Shown: piece after piece, positions 17,263-24,672 of the stretch | Numbering within the stretch: position 1 is the first letter of the stretch | Layout: the number at the start of each line of letters is the position of its first letter | Assembly: GCF_900188485.1 (NCBI RefSeq) | Contig: NZ_FZPH01000024.1 | Coordinates: 32,254-96,253, forward strand | Length of the DNA: 64,000 nucleotides | DNA from: Asanoa hainanensis | Lineage (GTDB): Bacteria > Actinomycetota > Actinomycetes > Mycobacteriales > Micromonosporaceae | Direction: 5' to 3' | Notes under the pieces: generated by a model | What the model was told of the DNA's origin: nothing | The model's database searches: none | What the model saw: the letters and a program-made list of their open reading frames with translations, nothing else | Made by a program: the position numbers and the translations under genes

Positions 17263-18362
17263 GCCACCTCCTGACGCGCGATAAGCCGCCACGGCGGGCC
17301 GCCGCCCCGCATCTCGTCGTAGAACGGTGATCCCGGCCCCAGCTCGGAAGGGCCGACCGGGCGGCCGGTGAACGCCGACGCGTAGATCGCCGCCACCAGC
17401 TCCATCGTCCGCCGGGCCTCGGCCAGCGTGACCGGCGGTCGTGAGCCGGACGAGAGCGCGTCGAGCACCGCCGCGAACTGGGCCCGGTGTCCGCTCGGCA
17501 CCCCGCGCTCGCCGCCGTGCCACGCGCCGAGCACCGCCTCCTCGTGGCCCGGCGCCGCGGTCACCCGCCAGGCGTCCTCGCCGTACCCGTAGAGGTGGGT
17601 GAGCTCGACGGTGGCCCGCGTGAAGTCGAACCGCAGGTAGCTCTGCTCCCGTGGGGAGAGCACGCTGTTGACCACACTGGCCACGCAGCCGTCGGCGAAG
17701 CTCACGTGGGCCAGCGACAGGTCTTCGGTGTCGACGTCGCGGGCCTGCCGGCGGGCCACGGCGCTGACCTGGGTCCAGTCGCCCAGCACCGACAGCAGCA
17801 GGTCCATCTGGTGGATGCCGTGTCCCATCGTCGGACCGCCGCCCTCGGTGTCCCAGCTGCCGCGCCACGGCACGTCGAAGTACTCCTGCGGCCGGTACCA
17901 GGTGGTCTGGGAGAGGGCGAGCAGCGGGCGGCCGAGCACCCCGGACCGGTAGAGGGACGCCAGCCGGCGCGCGCCGGAGCCGAAGCGGTGTTGGAACACC
18001 GTCGCCACGTGCCGTCCACTGTGGTCGGCCGCCGCCGTCAGCTCGGCGAACTGGCGCAGCGTCAGCGTCGGTGGCTTCTCGACCAGGACGTGCGCACCGT
18101 ACGCCAGCGCGGTGCGGGCCGCGTCGAGGTGCGCGCCCGGCGGCGTGCATACGTGCACCAGGTCGGGTCGCGTCGCCCGCAACACCCGGGCCAGGTCCGT
18201 GCCGGCGTGCGGGATGCCGTGCGCCTGGCAGAACGAGCGGGCCCGCACCCCGTCGACGTCGACGCCGGCGACCAGTTCGACCCGGTCGCCGAGGCCCCGC
18301 AGGGCCTCGGCGTGGATGCCGGCGATGCTGCCGGTGCCAACCAGCGCGACCCGCACGCTCAT
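17259..18362 (-). CDS. Gfo/Idh/MocA family oxidoreductase
   Basis: NAD(P)-dependent sugar or inositol dehydrogenase of 367 residues. Rossmann motif VALVGTGSIAGIHAEAL is at 5-21 and the family EKP motif (VLVEKPPTLTL) near 93-98. The catalytic region PTMGHGIHQMDLLLSVLGDW, near 188-207, has the conserved Gly-x-x-His-x-x-Asp pattern. It is the first full gene of a three-gene operon. It lacks its own ribosome site: ATG 18362 overlaps the TGA of a 12-codon ORF that has an excellent one, so initiation probably depends on re-initiation. The substrate is unknown. Confidence 0.85.
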   Translation of the reverse strand: MSVRVALVGTGSIAGIHAEALRGLGDRVELVAGVDVDGVRARSFCQAHGIPHAGTDLARVLRATRPDLVHVCTPPGAHLDAARTALAYGAHVLVEKPPTLTLRQFAELTAAADHSGRHVATVFQHRFGSGARRLASLYRSGVLGRPLLALSQTTWYRPQEYFDVPWRGSWDTEGGGPTMGHGIHQMDLLLSVLGDWTQVSAVARRQARDVDTEDLSLAHVSFADGCVASVVNSVLSPREQSYLRFDFTRATVELTHLYGYGEDAWRVTAAPGHEEAVLGAWHGGERGVPSGHRAQFAAVLDALSSGSRPPVTLAEARRTMELVAAIYASAFTGRPVGPSELGPGSPFYDEMRGGGPPWRLIARQEVA

Positions 18363-18397
18363 CGGATGCCGGACTTCTGGAGCTGGTGGCAGCTCAT
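18359..18397 (-). CDS. 12-codon leader ORF coupled to Gfo/Idh gene
   Basis: ATG 18397 opens a 12-codon frame, MSCHQLQKSGIR, whose TGA (18359-18361) overlaps the ATG of the Gfo/Idh gene. A strong AAGGAGAT (complement of 18402-18409) lies at ideal distance. The downstream gene lacks a Shine-Dalgarno of its own. The arrangement indicates a translated leader peptide controlling the operon by coupling or attenuation. The peptide is not obviously rich in one amino acid, though it has one Cys and one His codon early. Function inferred. Confidence 0.6.
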   Translation of the reverse strand: MSCHQLQKSGIR

Positions 18398-18457
18398 CGG
18401 GATCTCCTTGTCAGCGAGCCGTATCCCGGGGAGGCCGGAACGGTTCGAGAAGGTTTC

Positions 18458-18490
18458 CGATAAATATCGAAACTCTTCCGGAATATTTCC
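18458..18490 (-). promoter_or_regulatory. AT-rich operator/promoter region with two inverted repeats
   Basis: Upstream of the leader ORF. CGATA-AA-TATCG (18458-18469) and GGAA-TAT-TTCC (18480-18490) are compact inverted repeats in a short AT-rich island, unlike the GC-rich surroundings. They suit binding of a dimeric regulator (LacI, ROK or GntR type) of the Gfo/Idh operon. No such regulator gene is adjacent. Confidence 0.45.
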
Positions 18491-18548
18491 CACACGCTAA
18501 CGAGTGACAGCGGCGTACGTCAATGGAGTGCAGTGGCGTGGTCGCCGG

Positions 18549-19148
18549 TCAGCGGGACTCGGTGCGGCGCAGGCCGCCGAACCACTGCGCGGCGGCGATC
18601 TCCTGGGCCACGGCCTGGTCTCGGGCGGGATCGCCGCTGGCCACATGGCTGGCGATGGCCTGGTTTCCACCGTGGACGATGATCTGTCCGGCGGTGGGAC
18701 GGTCCAGGTCGGCCGCCGCGTGGCCGGCCCGCTGCTCGGCGAGCAGCCACGCCTGCGCGAGGTCGACGAACTTGTCGAGCTGCGCCGTCCAGTGCTCGCG
18801 CACCGCCCGGTCGTAGCCGGAGACCTCGGTGATCGCACCGAGAACGTGTGCGCGTTCCCGGTAATACCGGATCACCTCGACGAAGGTGTCGGCCAGCCCG
18901 GCCAGCCCGCGCGGGTCACCCGGGTGCCAGCGGTCCACAATCTCGTACGCGCCCTGCCCGAGAGTGGTCGCCATCCCGATCAGGAGCGCGTTCTTCTCGC
19001 CGAAGTAGAGGTAGAGCGTGGAGCGGGCGACGGCGGCCTCGTTCGCGATCTGCTGCGTCGTCAGGTCGGTGAAGCGGTGACCCTGCCGCAGCAGCCGGTC
19101 GACGGCGGCGACGACCGCGGCCTCGACGGTCCTGCGGCGCTCCTGCAC
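18549..19148 (-). CDS. TetR/AcrR family regulator
   Basis: One-domain TetR repressor of about 199 residues. The HTH is near residues 28-50 (TQQIANEAAVARSTLYLYFG) followed by a helical ligand domain with WHPGDPRGLAGLADTFVEVI. I choose GTG 19148 because helix 1 (RRRTVEAAVVAAVDRLLRQG) then begins at the usual place, a TACCAT -10 lies 6 bases upstream, and the 15-base palindrome at 19187-19201 becomes non-coding. ATG 19211 would add 21 residues and leave only 24 bases to the divergent hydrolase. Probably represses itself and that hydrolase. Confidence 0.8.
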   Translation of the reverse strand: MQERRRTVEAAVVAAVDRLLRQGHRFTDLTTQQIANEAAVARSTLYLYFGEKNALLIGMATTLGQGAYEIVDRWHPGDPRGLAGLADTFVEVIRYYRERAHVLGAITEVSGYDRAVREHWTAQLDKFVDLAQAWLLAEQRAGHAAADLDRPTAGQIIVHGGNQAIASHVASGDPARDQAVAQEIAAAQWFGGLRRTESR

Positions 19149-19154
19149 CTGGTC

Positions 19155-19160
19155 ATGGTA
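19155..19160 (-). promoter_or_regulatory. -10 hexamer TACCAT, leaderless start at 19148
   Basis: Reads TACCAT on the minus strand and ends 6 bases before GTG 19148 of the TetR gene. It supports the shorter start over ATG 19211. Confidence 0.4.
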
Positions 19161-19186
19161 AGTCGGCGCGTGGGTAGTGTTGCCGT

Positions 19187-19201
19187 CGGACGCTGCGTCC
19201 G
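19187..19201. promoter_or_regulatory. Perfect inverted repeat CGGACGC-T-GCGTCCG, candidate TetR operator
   Basis: Seven-base arms with a one-base centre, between the divergent TetR and alpha/beta-hydrolase genes. A second symmetrical element, TTAA-GCG-TTAA, lies at 19212-19222 near the hydrolase ribosome site. Either could be the operator of the adjacent TetR protein. Confidence 0.5.
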
Positions 19202-19235
19202 AATGCCTCATTAAGCGTTAAACGGGAGGAACCTA

Positions 19236-19934
19236 ATGAGCGCGACACTGCTTCTGGTCCACGGCGGCCACCACGGCGCCTGGGTCTGGGAAAAGCTCCA
19301 GAAGGAGCTCGCCGAGCTGGGCTGGGCGACCGAGACCGTCGACCTGCCCAGCGCGGTCCAGGACACCTCGACACCCGAGCCACTGCCCGGCGTGTACGAC
19401 GACGCGCGGGTGATCCGCGCCGCGATCGACGCCATCGACGGCCCGGTGGTGGTGGTCGCCCACTCGTACGCCGGTGTCCCGGTCACCGAGGCGACCGCCG
19501 GCGCCGCCAACGTGCGGCACCTCGTCTACGTCGCCGCCTACGTGCCCGACATCGGCGAGAGCATGTTCGGCGCGCACGGCGTCCCGACCCCGGCGACGCT
19601 GGCCGGACTGCGCCCGGCCGCGAACCCCGACCTGAACCTGCCGGGCGCGTTCTACGACGGCGACCTCGACAACCCCGACACCGCCGCGGCGATCGCCCGG
19701 CTCGTGCCACAGACGGTCCGGGGCGACTTCGAGACCGTGACGCGCGCCGGCTGGCACACCATCCCCAGCACGTACGTGGTCCCGGAGAACGACATCTCGC
19801 TCACCGCGACCGTCGCCGAGGTGATGGCCGCCCGCACCGGCGCGGTGCACCGCGTCCCGGGCCACCACGCGCCGTTCTACTCGAACCCGAAGGAGTTCGC
19901 GGCGCTGCTGACCCGGATCGCCGGTGAAGGCTAG
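19236..19934 (+). CDS. Alpha/beta hydrolase (esterase-like)
   Basis: 232-residue alpha/beta-hydrolase resembling plant MES-like esterases and bacterial YP_-type hydrolases. The oxyanion region LLVHGGHHGAWVWEKL lies at 6-21. Nucleophile Ser is in VVAHSYAGVPV, acid Asp in VVPENDISL, and His in VPGHHAPFYSNP. GGGAGG lies 6 bases before ATG 19236. Divergent from the TetR gene and presumably controlled by it. The small-molecule substrate is unknown. Its stop overlaps that of the convergent beta-lactamase-like gene. Confidence 0.82.
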   Translation: MSATLLLVHGGHHGAWVWEKLQKELAELGWATETVDLPSAVQDTSTPEPLPGVYDDARVIRAAIDAIDGPVVVVAHSYAGVPVTEATAGAANVRHLVYVAAYVPDIGESMFGAHGVPTPATLAGLRPAANPDLNLPGAFYDGDLDNPDTAAAIARLVPQTVRGDFETVTRAGWHTIPSTYVVPENDISLTATVAEVMAARTGAVHRVPGHHAPFYSNPKEFAALLTRIAGEG

Positions 19935-20836
19935 GCCTGCGGGATCTTCCGCAGCTCGCGCAGGGTGTACTTGGCCACGGCCTCGACCATCTTGATGCCG
20001 GCCGTCTGGGTCTCGTGGTGACCGGAGAGCACCGCCACGAGCCAGTCGCGGCCGGGCTCGACGAGCCGGCCGATCGTGTTGACCTGCCAGAGGCCGTTGT
20101 CGGCCGAGATGTTGTCCCACCCGTTCTTGACGTACGTCGCCGTCGTATCCGGTCCGGCGGCGGCCGGGACACCCCAGTCCTGGTCCTCTTCCACCTGGCT
20201 CATCAGGTCGAAGAGGTACGCGCGGCCGGCCTCGTCCAGCGGACCGGCCTCGTCGGTGAGGGTGGTGAGCAGCCGGACCTGGTCGGCGGCGGTGGTCATC
20301 GCCATCCCCCAGTGCACGCTGGGGGTGGTCTCCTTCATGCCGAAGGTCTTGTTGGCCGCCGTCAGCCCCGACTTGCCGCCGATCTTGGTGAACAGCGAGG
20401 TCGCGGCGTCGTTGTCGCTCGCCGTGATCATCTTCTCGGCCTTGTAGCGGTCGCTGTCGGTGATCTTCTTGCCCTGCTGCTTCGCCCGCAGCAACAGCGC
20501 CGCCAGGATGTCTACCTTGACGATGCTGGCCGACTGGAACCGGGTCTTGCCGACGGTCAGCGCGACGTCCGACGTGCGGTCCCGCACCGCGACCGTGATG
20601 TGGCCGTTGCCGTTGTCCGCCACGTAGGACGCCACCTTCGCGGTGGTCAGGGCCACGTAGTCGGGGGTCGGACTGGGCGTGGGCGACGGCGATCCGCTGG
20701 CCAGGCGCGCCGGGTCGGCCGCCTTGGCGTTCATGCGCCACACCGCGCCGGCCCCGGCCGCGCCGCCGCCCGTGACGGCCAGCACTCCGAGGGCGAGAAC
20801 CGCGCGGCGGGACGCCCGGCTGTTCGACGCGCTCAT
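19931..20836 (-). CDS. Exported class-A-beta-lactamase-fold serine hydrolase
   Basis: 301 residues. The N-terminus has a twin Arg (NSRASRRAVLALGVLAV), so Tat or signal-anchor export. A Ser/Pro-rich spacer (SPSPTPSPTPD) precedes a class A beta-lactamase fold. Active-site SxxK is S104-I-V-K107 and the SDN motif is at 140-142. The KTG box is not clear; NTIGR may stand in its place. It may be a D,D-peptidase or an inactive peptidoglycan-binding relative rather than a resistance enzyme. Third gene of an operon with ECF sigma and a membrane protein, joined by ATGA overlap, so probably part of an envelope-stress unit. Confidence 0.8.
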   Translation of the reverse strand: MSASNSRASRRAVLALGVLAVTGGGAAGAGAVWRMNAKAADPARLASGSPSPTPSPTPDYVALTTAKVASYVADNGNGHITVAVRDRTSDVALTVGKTRFQSASIVKVDILAALLLRAKQQGKKITDSDRYKAEKMITASDNDAATSLFTKIGGKSGLTAANKTFGMKETTPSVHWGMAMTTAADQVRLLTTLTDEAGPLDEAGRAYLFDLMSQVEEDQDWGVPAAAGPDTTATYVKNGWDNISADNGLWQVNTIGRLVEPGRDWLVAVLSGHHETQTAGIKMVEAVAKYTLRELRKIPQA

Positions 20837-21441
20837 CGGGGAACCCGCTTGCAGACCATCGGGTCGCTGTCCGAGACGAGGAAATGCGTGGCCTTGGCGA
20901 AGCCGCCGTCCCGCAGCGGCCCGAAGACGCTGAAGTAGATGCGGCTGTTCTCCGGCATCAGGTCCGGCGAGATGACCAGGGCTACCTCCCTGGGCGACCC
21001 GTCCTCAAAGTTGATCTGCTCGGTCCGCATGACCTGCTCGGCCTTCGGCAGTTCGGTCCTCGTGGGGAAGCAGACACCGCGCGTCTGGACGACGGCGGGC
21101 ACACCGGCGTCCGCCAGCGCCCTCTGCAGCGCGACGGGATCCAGGATCTGCTTGTAGTGCAGGGTCAGCTTCACGGTCTTGTCCTGCTGCTGCACCAGGG
21201 TGAACGCCTCCGGCGCCAGGGTCGTCTTGGCGGTGGGCGACGGCTCGGACCGGTCGGTCGACGCCGGCAGCGTCAGCGCGAACGCCACCAGGGCCGCCGC
21301 GCCGCCACCGGCGGCCAGCTTCACCAGGGCGCTCCTGCGCCGCCGCGCCCGGCCGCGGCGCTCGATGGCCTCGATCGGACGATCCATCCGTACGCCGGAC
21401 AGGGTCTGTTTGACCGCGTCCAGCACGTCGTCGTCGTTCAT
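20833..21441 (-). CDS. Bitopic membrane protein, putative anti-sigma partner
   Basis: 202 residues. The cytoplasmic N-terminus (DDVLDAVKQTLSGVRMDRP), a basic RRGRARRRR segment and one membrane helix at about 40-60 are followed by an extracellular region with a single pair of cysteines (RGVCFPTRTEL ... MVCKRVPR) that could form a disulfide. It is translationally coupled to the ECF sigma factor upstream and the serine hydrolase downstream. The layout is that of an anti-sigma factor, but no zinc anti-sigma motif is present, so the role is inferred from position. Confidence 0.7.
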   Translation of the reverse strand: MNDDDVLDAVKQTLSGVRMDRPIEAIERRGRARRRRSALVKLAAGGGAAALVAFALTLPASTDRSEPSPTAKTTLAPEAFTLVQQQDKTVKLTLHYKQILDPVALQRALADAGVPAVVQTRGVCFPTRTELPKAEQVMRTEQINFEDGSPREVALVISPDLMPENSRIYFSVFGPLRDGGFAKATHFLVSDSDPMVCKRVPR

Positions 21442-21950
21442 GACGGAACCCCCTGACTGGCAACAGGAACGAACTGCGCCCGCAGGGTCGCGGTCGCACG
21501 GGACAGGTGGACCGCCACGGTCTTGGCGGAGATGCCCAGAACGGCGGCCACGGCGTTGGTGTCGAGGTCAAGGAAGATGCGCAACACGACCACCTCCCGT
21601 TGCCGCTGCGGCAGCCGGCGCACCGCGGCCAGCAGCCCGTCGTGCATGCCGGCCGAGTCGTCGGCGGCCTCCGCCTGGTCGTGACCCTCGAGGGCCACCT
21701 CCCGCCGGCGCCGCCGCCACCACGACACGTGGATGTTGAGGGCGGTGCGCACCACCCACGCCGCCGGCGCCGGATGCCGACTCACCTTGTGCCACGAGGC
21801 CCAGGCCCGTGCGAACGCCTCAGCGACCAGGTCCTCGGCCAGCGCACGGTTGCGCGTGCTGAACAGCACGGCACGCAGGCAGTTGTCCCTGGAACGCTGG
21901 TAGAAGTCCGCGAACTCCTCCCGGTCCCGATCCACACCCGCTTTACGCAC
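21438..21950 (-). CDS. ECF sigma factor (SigE-family actinobacterial type)
   Basis: 170-residue sigma-70 factor with region 2 (EEFADFYQRSRDNCLRAVLF, AEDLVAEAFARAWASWHKV, and AWVVRTALNIHVSWWRRRRR) and region 4 (RLPQRQREVVVLRIFLDLDT, TNAVAAVLGISAKTVAVHLS). Start GTG 21950 is the earliest reasonable; a GTG five codons on is possible. It is the first gene of a three-gene operon with a membrane protein and an exported serine hydrolase. No hallmark -35 AAC autoregulatory promoter was identified in the 148 bases upstream. Confidence 0.87.
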   Translation of the reverse strand: MRKAGVDRDREEFADFYQRSRDNCLRAVLFSTRNRALAEDLVAEAFARAWASWHKVSRHPAPAAWVVRTALNIHVSWWRRRRREVALEGHDQAEAADDSAGMHDGLLAAVRRLPQRQREVVVLRIFLDLDTNAVAAVLGISAKTVAVHLSRATATLRAQFVPVASQGVPS

Positions 21951-22086
21951 CCCGTGCCCCGTTCCATTTACCGCAGACCGGAGAAATCTTCGCAGCCGCG
22001 GGTTCGAGGCCGACGGCAGGGCAGCTGACCAGGCGGGATGCCGGGTAGATGTTGCCTATGTCACGCATCACCGATGCCCCGGCCGG

Positions 22087-22092
22087 TACCCT
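22087..22092 (+). promoter_or_regulatory. -10 hexamer TACCCT, leaderless start at 22099
   Basis: TANNNT element ending 6 bases before GTG 22099. There is no Shine-Dalgarno in front of this gene. Confidence 0.5.
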
Positions 22093-22098
22093 CGGCCC

Positions 22099-22809
22099 GT
22101 GTCCTCGCGGCAAGGCCCCACTCTGCGTGAGCTGTGTGTCCAGGCGCTGTCATCGGTGGAGCACGGCTACGACCTGCTCGCGCCGAAGTTCGACCACACG
22201 CCGTTCCGCACGCCCGACAGCATCCTGCGGGCGACGACCGACGCCCTGGCCGAGCTAGGGCCGTTCGAGCGCGGGCTGGACGTGTGCTGCGGCACCGGTG
22301 CGGGCCTGGGCGTGCTCCGGGCGTTGTGCCGAAGGTCCACGGGTGTCGACTTCAGCACCGGCATGCTGGCGCAGGCGCGCGCCGCCTACCCGGACGCCAC
22401 GTGGGTACGGGCGGACGCCCGGGCCATGCCGTTCGCCGAGGGCTTCGACCTCGCCGTCACCTTCGGCGCGATGGGCCATTTCCTGCCTGCCGAACGGCCG
22501 GCCCTCTTCGACGGCGTCTACCGTGCGCTGCGACCCGGCGGGCTGTTCGCCTTCCCCGTCGGTGCCATGCCGCCGCCGACCTCGGTCGCGTACTGGGGCA
22601 CGCTCGGGTTCGACCTGGCCATGCGGGTCCGCAACGCCGTGTGGCGCCCGCCGTTCGTCATGTACTACCGCACCAACCAACGGCCCGCGGTCCTCGCCGA
22701 CCTGACCATGGCCGGCTTCAGTGCGAGCACCGTCGCGTTGCCGGACGGCGGCATCACGTACCAGCTCGTCCTCGCGCGCAAGCCGGTCACACCTTCGCGA
22801 TCATCTTGA
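22099..22809 (+). CDS. Class I SAM-dependent methyltransferase
   Basis: 236-residue Rossmann-fold methyltransferase. Motif I is GLDVCCGTGAGLGVLRAL (about 54-71), the acidic residue after strand 2 is in STGVDFSTGML, and the post-II region is VRADARAMPFAEGFDLAVT. The helical lid near 165-195 (MRVRNAVWRPPFVMYYRTNQ) probably shapes the substrate pocket. Small-molecule or lipid substrate is likely but cannot be named. Leaderless start. Its last 23 bases overlap a RidA remnant on the other strand. Confidence 0.82.
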   Translation: MSSRQGPTLRELCVQALSSVEHGYDLLAPKFDHTPFRTPDSILRATTDALAELGPFERGLDVCCGTGAGLGVLRALCRRSTGVDFSTGMLAQARAAYPDATWVRADARAMPFAEGFDLAVTFGAMGHFLPAERPALFDGVYRALRPGGLFAFPVGAMPPPTSVAYWGTLGFDLAMRVRNAVWRPPFVMYYRTNQRPAVLADLTMAGFSASTVALPDGGITYQLVLARKPVTPSRSS

Positions 22810-22852
22810 TCTCGACCAGCTGACCCGAGTCGGTGGCGGCGCGGCATGCGGC
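22787..22852 (-). pseudogene. C-terminal remnant of a RidA/YjgF-family gene
   Basis: Reading the minus strand to the TGA at 22787-22789 gives 21 residues ending SGQLVEIKMIAKV, the typical C-terminal beta-strand of RidA-family deaminases. An in-frame TAA at 22853-22855 closes the frame immediately upstream, so only this tail remains. It overlaps the methyltransferase 3' end. Short match, judged by eye. Confidence 0.4.
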
Positions 22853-22915
22853 TTAAGTCCGATTCGGAGCGACTACGCTGGCGGCGATCCAGCGACCGGT
22901 CTCGGGGGAGCCTGC

Positions 22916-24658
22916 ATGCGCTTCGGACGCACCATCGTGGCCGTGGTCGGTCTGGCCGCGCTCGTAGCGACACCGGCCTCCGCGGTGCTGGCCCCGCCCG
23001 ACGCCCCCGGGCCGCCGACCGTCACCAGCGCTGACATCCGGTTCGCCCGGCCGCCGCTGGCGCTGCGTTACGGCACCGCGCGGGAGGCCGGCCTGACGCC
23101 CCGATACGTGGACCGGATCCACGACACCATCGCCGCGTACCTGGAGCCCTCCCCTACGCACCCGATGTATCCCGGTGCGGTGGCGCTCGCCGGGCGCGGT
23201 GGCGTCATCGTCGCGCACGACGCCGTCGGGTTCGCGCTGCGCTACGCCGACGCGAAGCCCACCGAGCTACCCCGCGACCGGTGGATCCCGATGCGGCGGG
23301 ACACCATCTTCGACGTCGCCTCGATGACCAAGCTGTTCACCGCGATCGCGGCCGTGCAACTGGTCGAGTCGGGCCGGCTGTCGCTGGACGCGCGGGTGGT
23401 CCGCTACCTGCCGGCGTTCGCCGCGCACGGCAAGTCCGACATCACCATCCGCAACCTGCTGACCCACACGTCGGGACTGCCGGCCGACCCGGACGCGTCG
23501 CTGTGCGCCTACGACACCGACGCGGAACGCTGGGCCGCCGTCCTGGGCATCAAGCCCGCCAACCCGCCGAACACCGTCTTCCTGTACGCGGACACGAACA
23601 TGATGGTGCTCGGCAAGGTGATCGAGACGATCACGCGGCAGCGCCTCGACCGGGTCGTCGCGGAGCGGATCACCGGGCCGCTGCGGATGCGGGAGACCAT
23701 GTTCAACCCGCCGGCCCGGCTCAGGTCGCGGATCGCCGCCGAGGAGTACCAGCCCGGCCGCGGCATCGTGTGGGGCAGCGTGCACGACGAGAACGCGTAC
23801 TGCCTCGGCGGTGTCTCCGGGCACGCCGGCGTCTTCGCCACCGCGCGCGACCTCGCGACGCTGGCCCAGGCGCTGCTCAACGGCGGCCGCTACGGCGACG
23901 CACGGATCCTGTCGGAGCGCTCGACCCGGTCCTTGTTCACCGACTACAACGGCGCCTTCCCCACCCACGCGCACGGCCTGGGCTTCGAGCTCGACCAGCG
24001 GCGCTACATGGGCGCCCTCAGCTCGCCGGTGACCGCGGGCCACACCGGGTTCACCGGCACCTCGATCGTGATCGACCCGCTGGCGCACTCGTTCGCCATC
24101 CTGCTGACCAACCGCGTGCACCCGACCCGGGAATGGGGCAACAACAACCCGTCCCGCGCCGCGGTCGGCACCGACCTCGCGCTGGCCCTGCCCGTGCGCC
24201 CGACCCAGGGCACCACCGCGTGGTTCACCGGCACCGCCGACGACACGACGGCCACGCTGACGATCCCGGCGCGGGTGCCGCGCGAGGGTGCCCGGGCCTC
24301 GTTCGACCTCTGGTACGACACGGCGCCGCCGGACGCGGGTGCCCTCGAGGCGTCCAAGGACGGCGGGCGGACGTGGCGGCTCGTGCCGTCGCTGCTGCGC
24401 GCGCCGGGCTATCGCTGGTCGACCGACGGGACGTCCGCCGGGTTCCAGGGCCGCCGTTGGCTGACGGCCGTCGCCCCGCTGCCAGCCGGGACGACCCACC
24501 TGCGCTGGCGCTCGACCACGGCGGCGGCACCGCACGGCCGCGGGATCTACGTCGACGCGGTCCGGGTGGTCGCACCCTCGGGCACGATCTTCGACGACCG
24601 CCGCCCGGCCGACGCGGCCCGCTTCCGCGCCACCGGCTGGACACCTAGCCGCGACTGA
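22916..24658 (+). CDS. Secreted beta-lactamase-family serine hydrolase (EstB/AmpC-like) with C-terminal beta domain
   Basis: 580 residues with a Sec signal peptide (MRFGRTIVAVVGLAALVATP, cleavage near ASAVLA). The class C/EstB domain spans about 50-420. SxxK is in DVASMTKLFTAIAAVQ, the Tyr-x-Asn-like motif is YADTNMMVLGK, and HTGFTGTSIVIDP replaces the KTG box. Conserved NLLTHTSGLP is present. The remaining 150 residues (WFTGTADDTTATLTIPARVP, YDTAPPDAGALEASKDGGRT) form a jelly-roll like that of immune-inhibitor-A peptidases. Probably an extracellular esterase or D,D-peptidase. GGGGGAG lies 6 bases before ATG 22916. Confidence 0.85.
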   Translation: MRFGRTIVAVVGLAALVATPASAVLAPPDAPGPPTVTSADIRFARPPLALRYGTAREAGLTPRYVDRIHDTIAAYLEPSPTHPMYPGAVALAGRGGVIVAHDAVGFALRYADAKPTELPRDRWIPMRRDTIFDVASMTKLFTAIAAVQLVESGRLSLDARVVRYLPAFAAHGKSDITIRNLLTHTSGLPADPDASLCAYDTDAERWAAVLGIKPANPPNTVFLYADTNMMVLGKVIETITRQRLDRVVAERITGPLRMRETMFNPPARLRSRIAAEEYQPGRGIVWGSVHDENAYCLGGVSGHAGVFATARDLATLAQALLNGGRYGDARILSERSTRSLFTDYNGAFPTHAHGLGFELDQRRYMGALSSPVTAGHTGFTGTSIVIDPLAHSFAILLTNRVHPTREWGNNNPSRAAVGTDLALALPVRPTQGTTAWFTGTADDTTATLTIPARVPREGARASFDLWYDTAPPDAGALEASKDGGRTWRLVPSLLRAPGYRWSTDGTSAGFQGRRWLTAVAPLPAGTTHLRWRSTTAAAPHGRGIYVDAVRVVAPSGTIFDDRRPADAARFRATGWTPSRD

Positions 24659-24659
24659 G

Positions 24660-24665
24660 TAACGT
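24660..24665 (+). promoter_or_regulatory. -10 hexamer TAACGT, leaderless start at 24673
   Basis: TANNNT element ending 7 bases before ATG 24673, lying just after the stop of the upstream serine hydrolase. Confidence 0.5.
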
Positions 24666-24672
24666 CGCGCGG

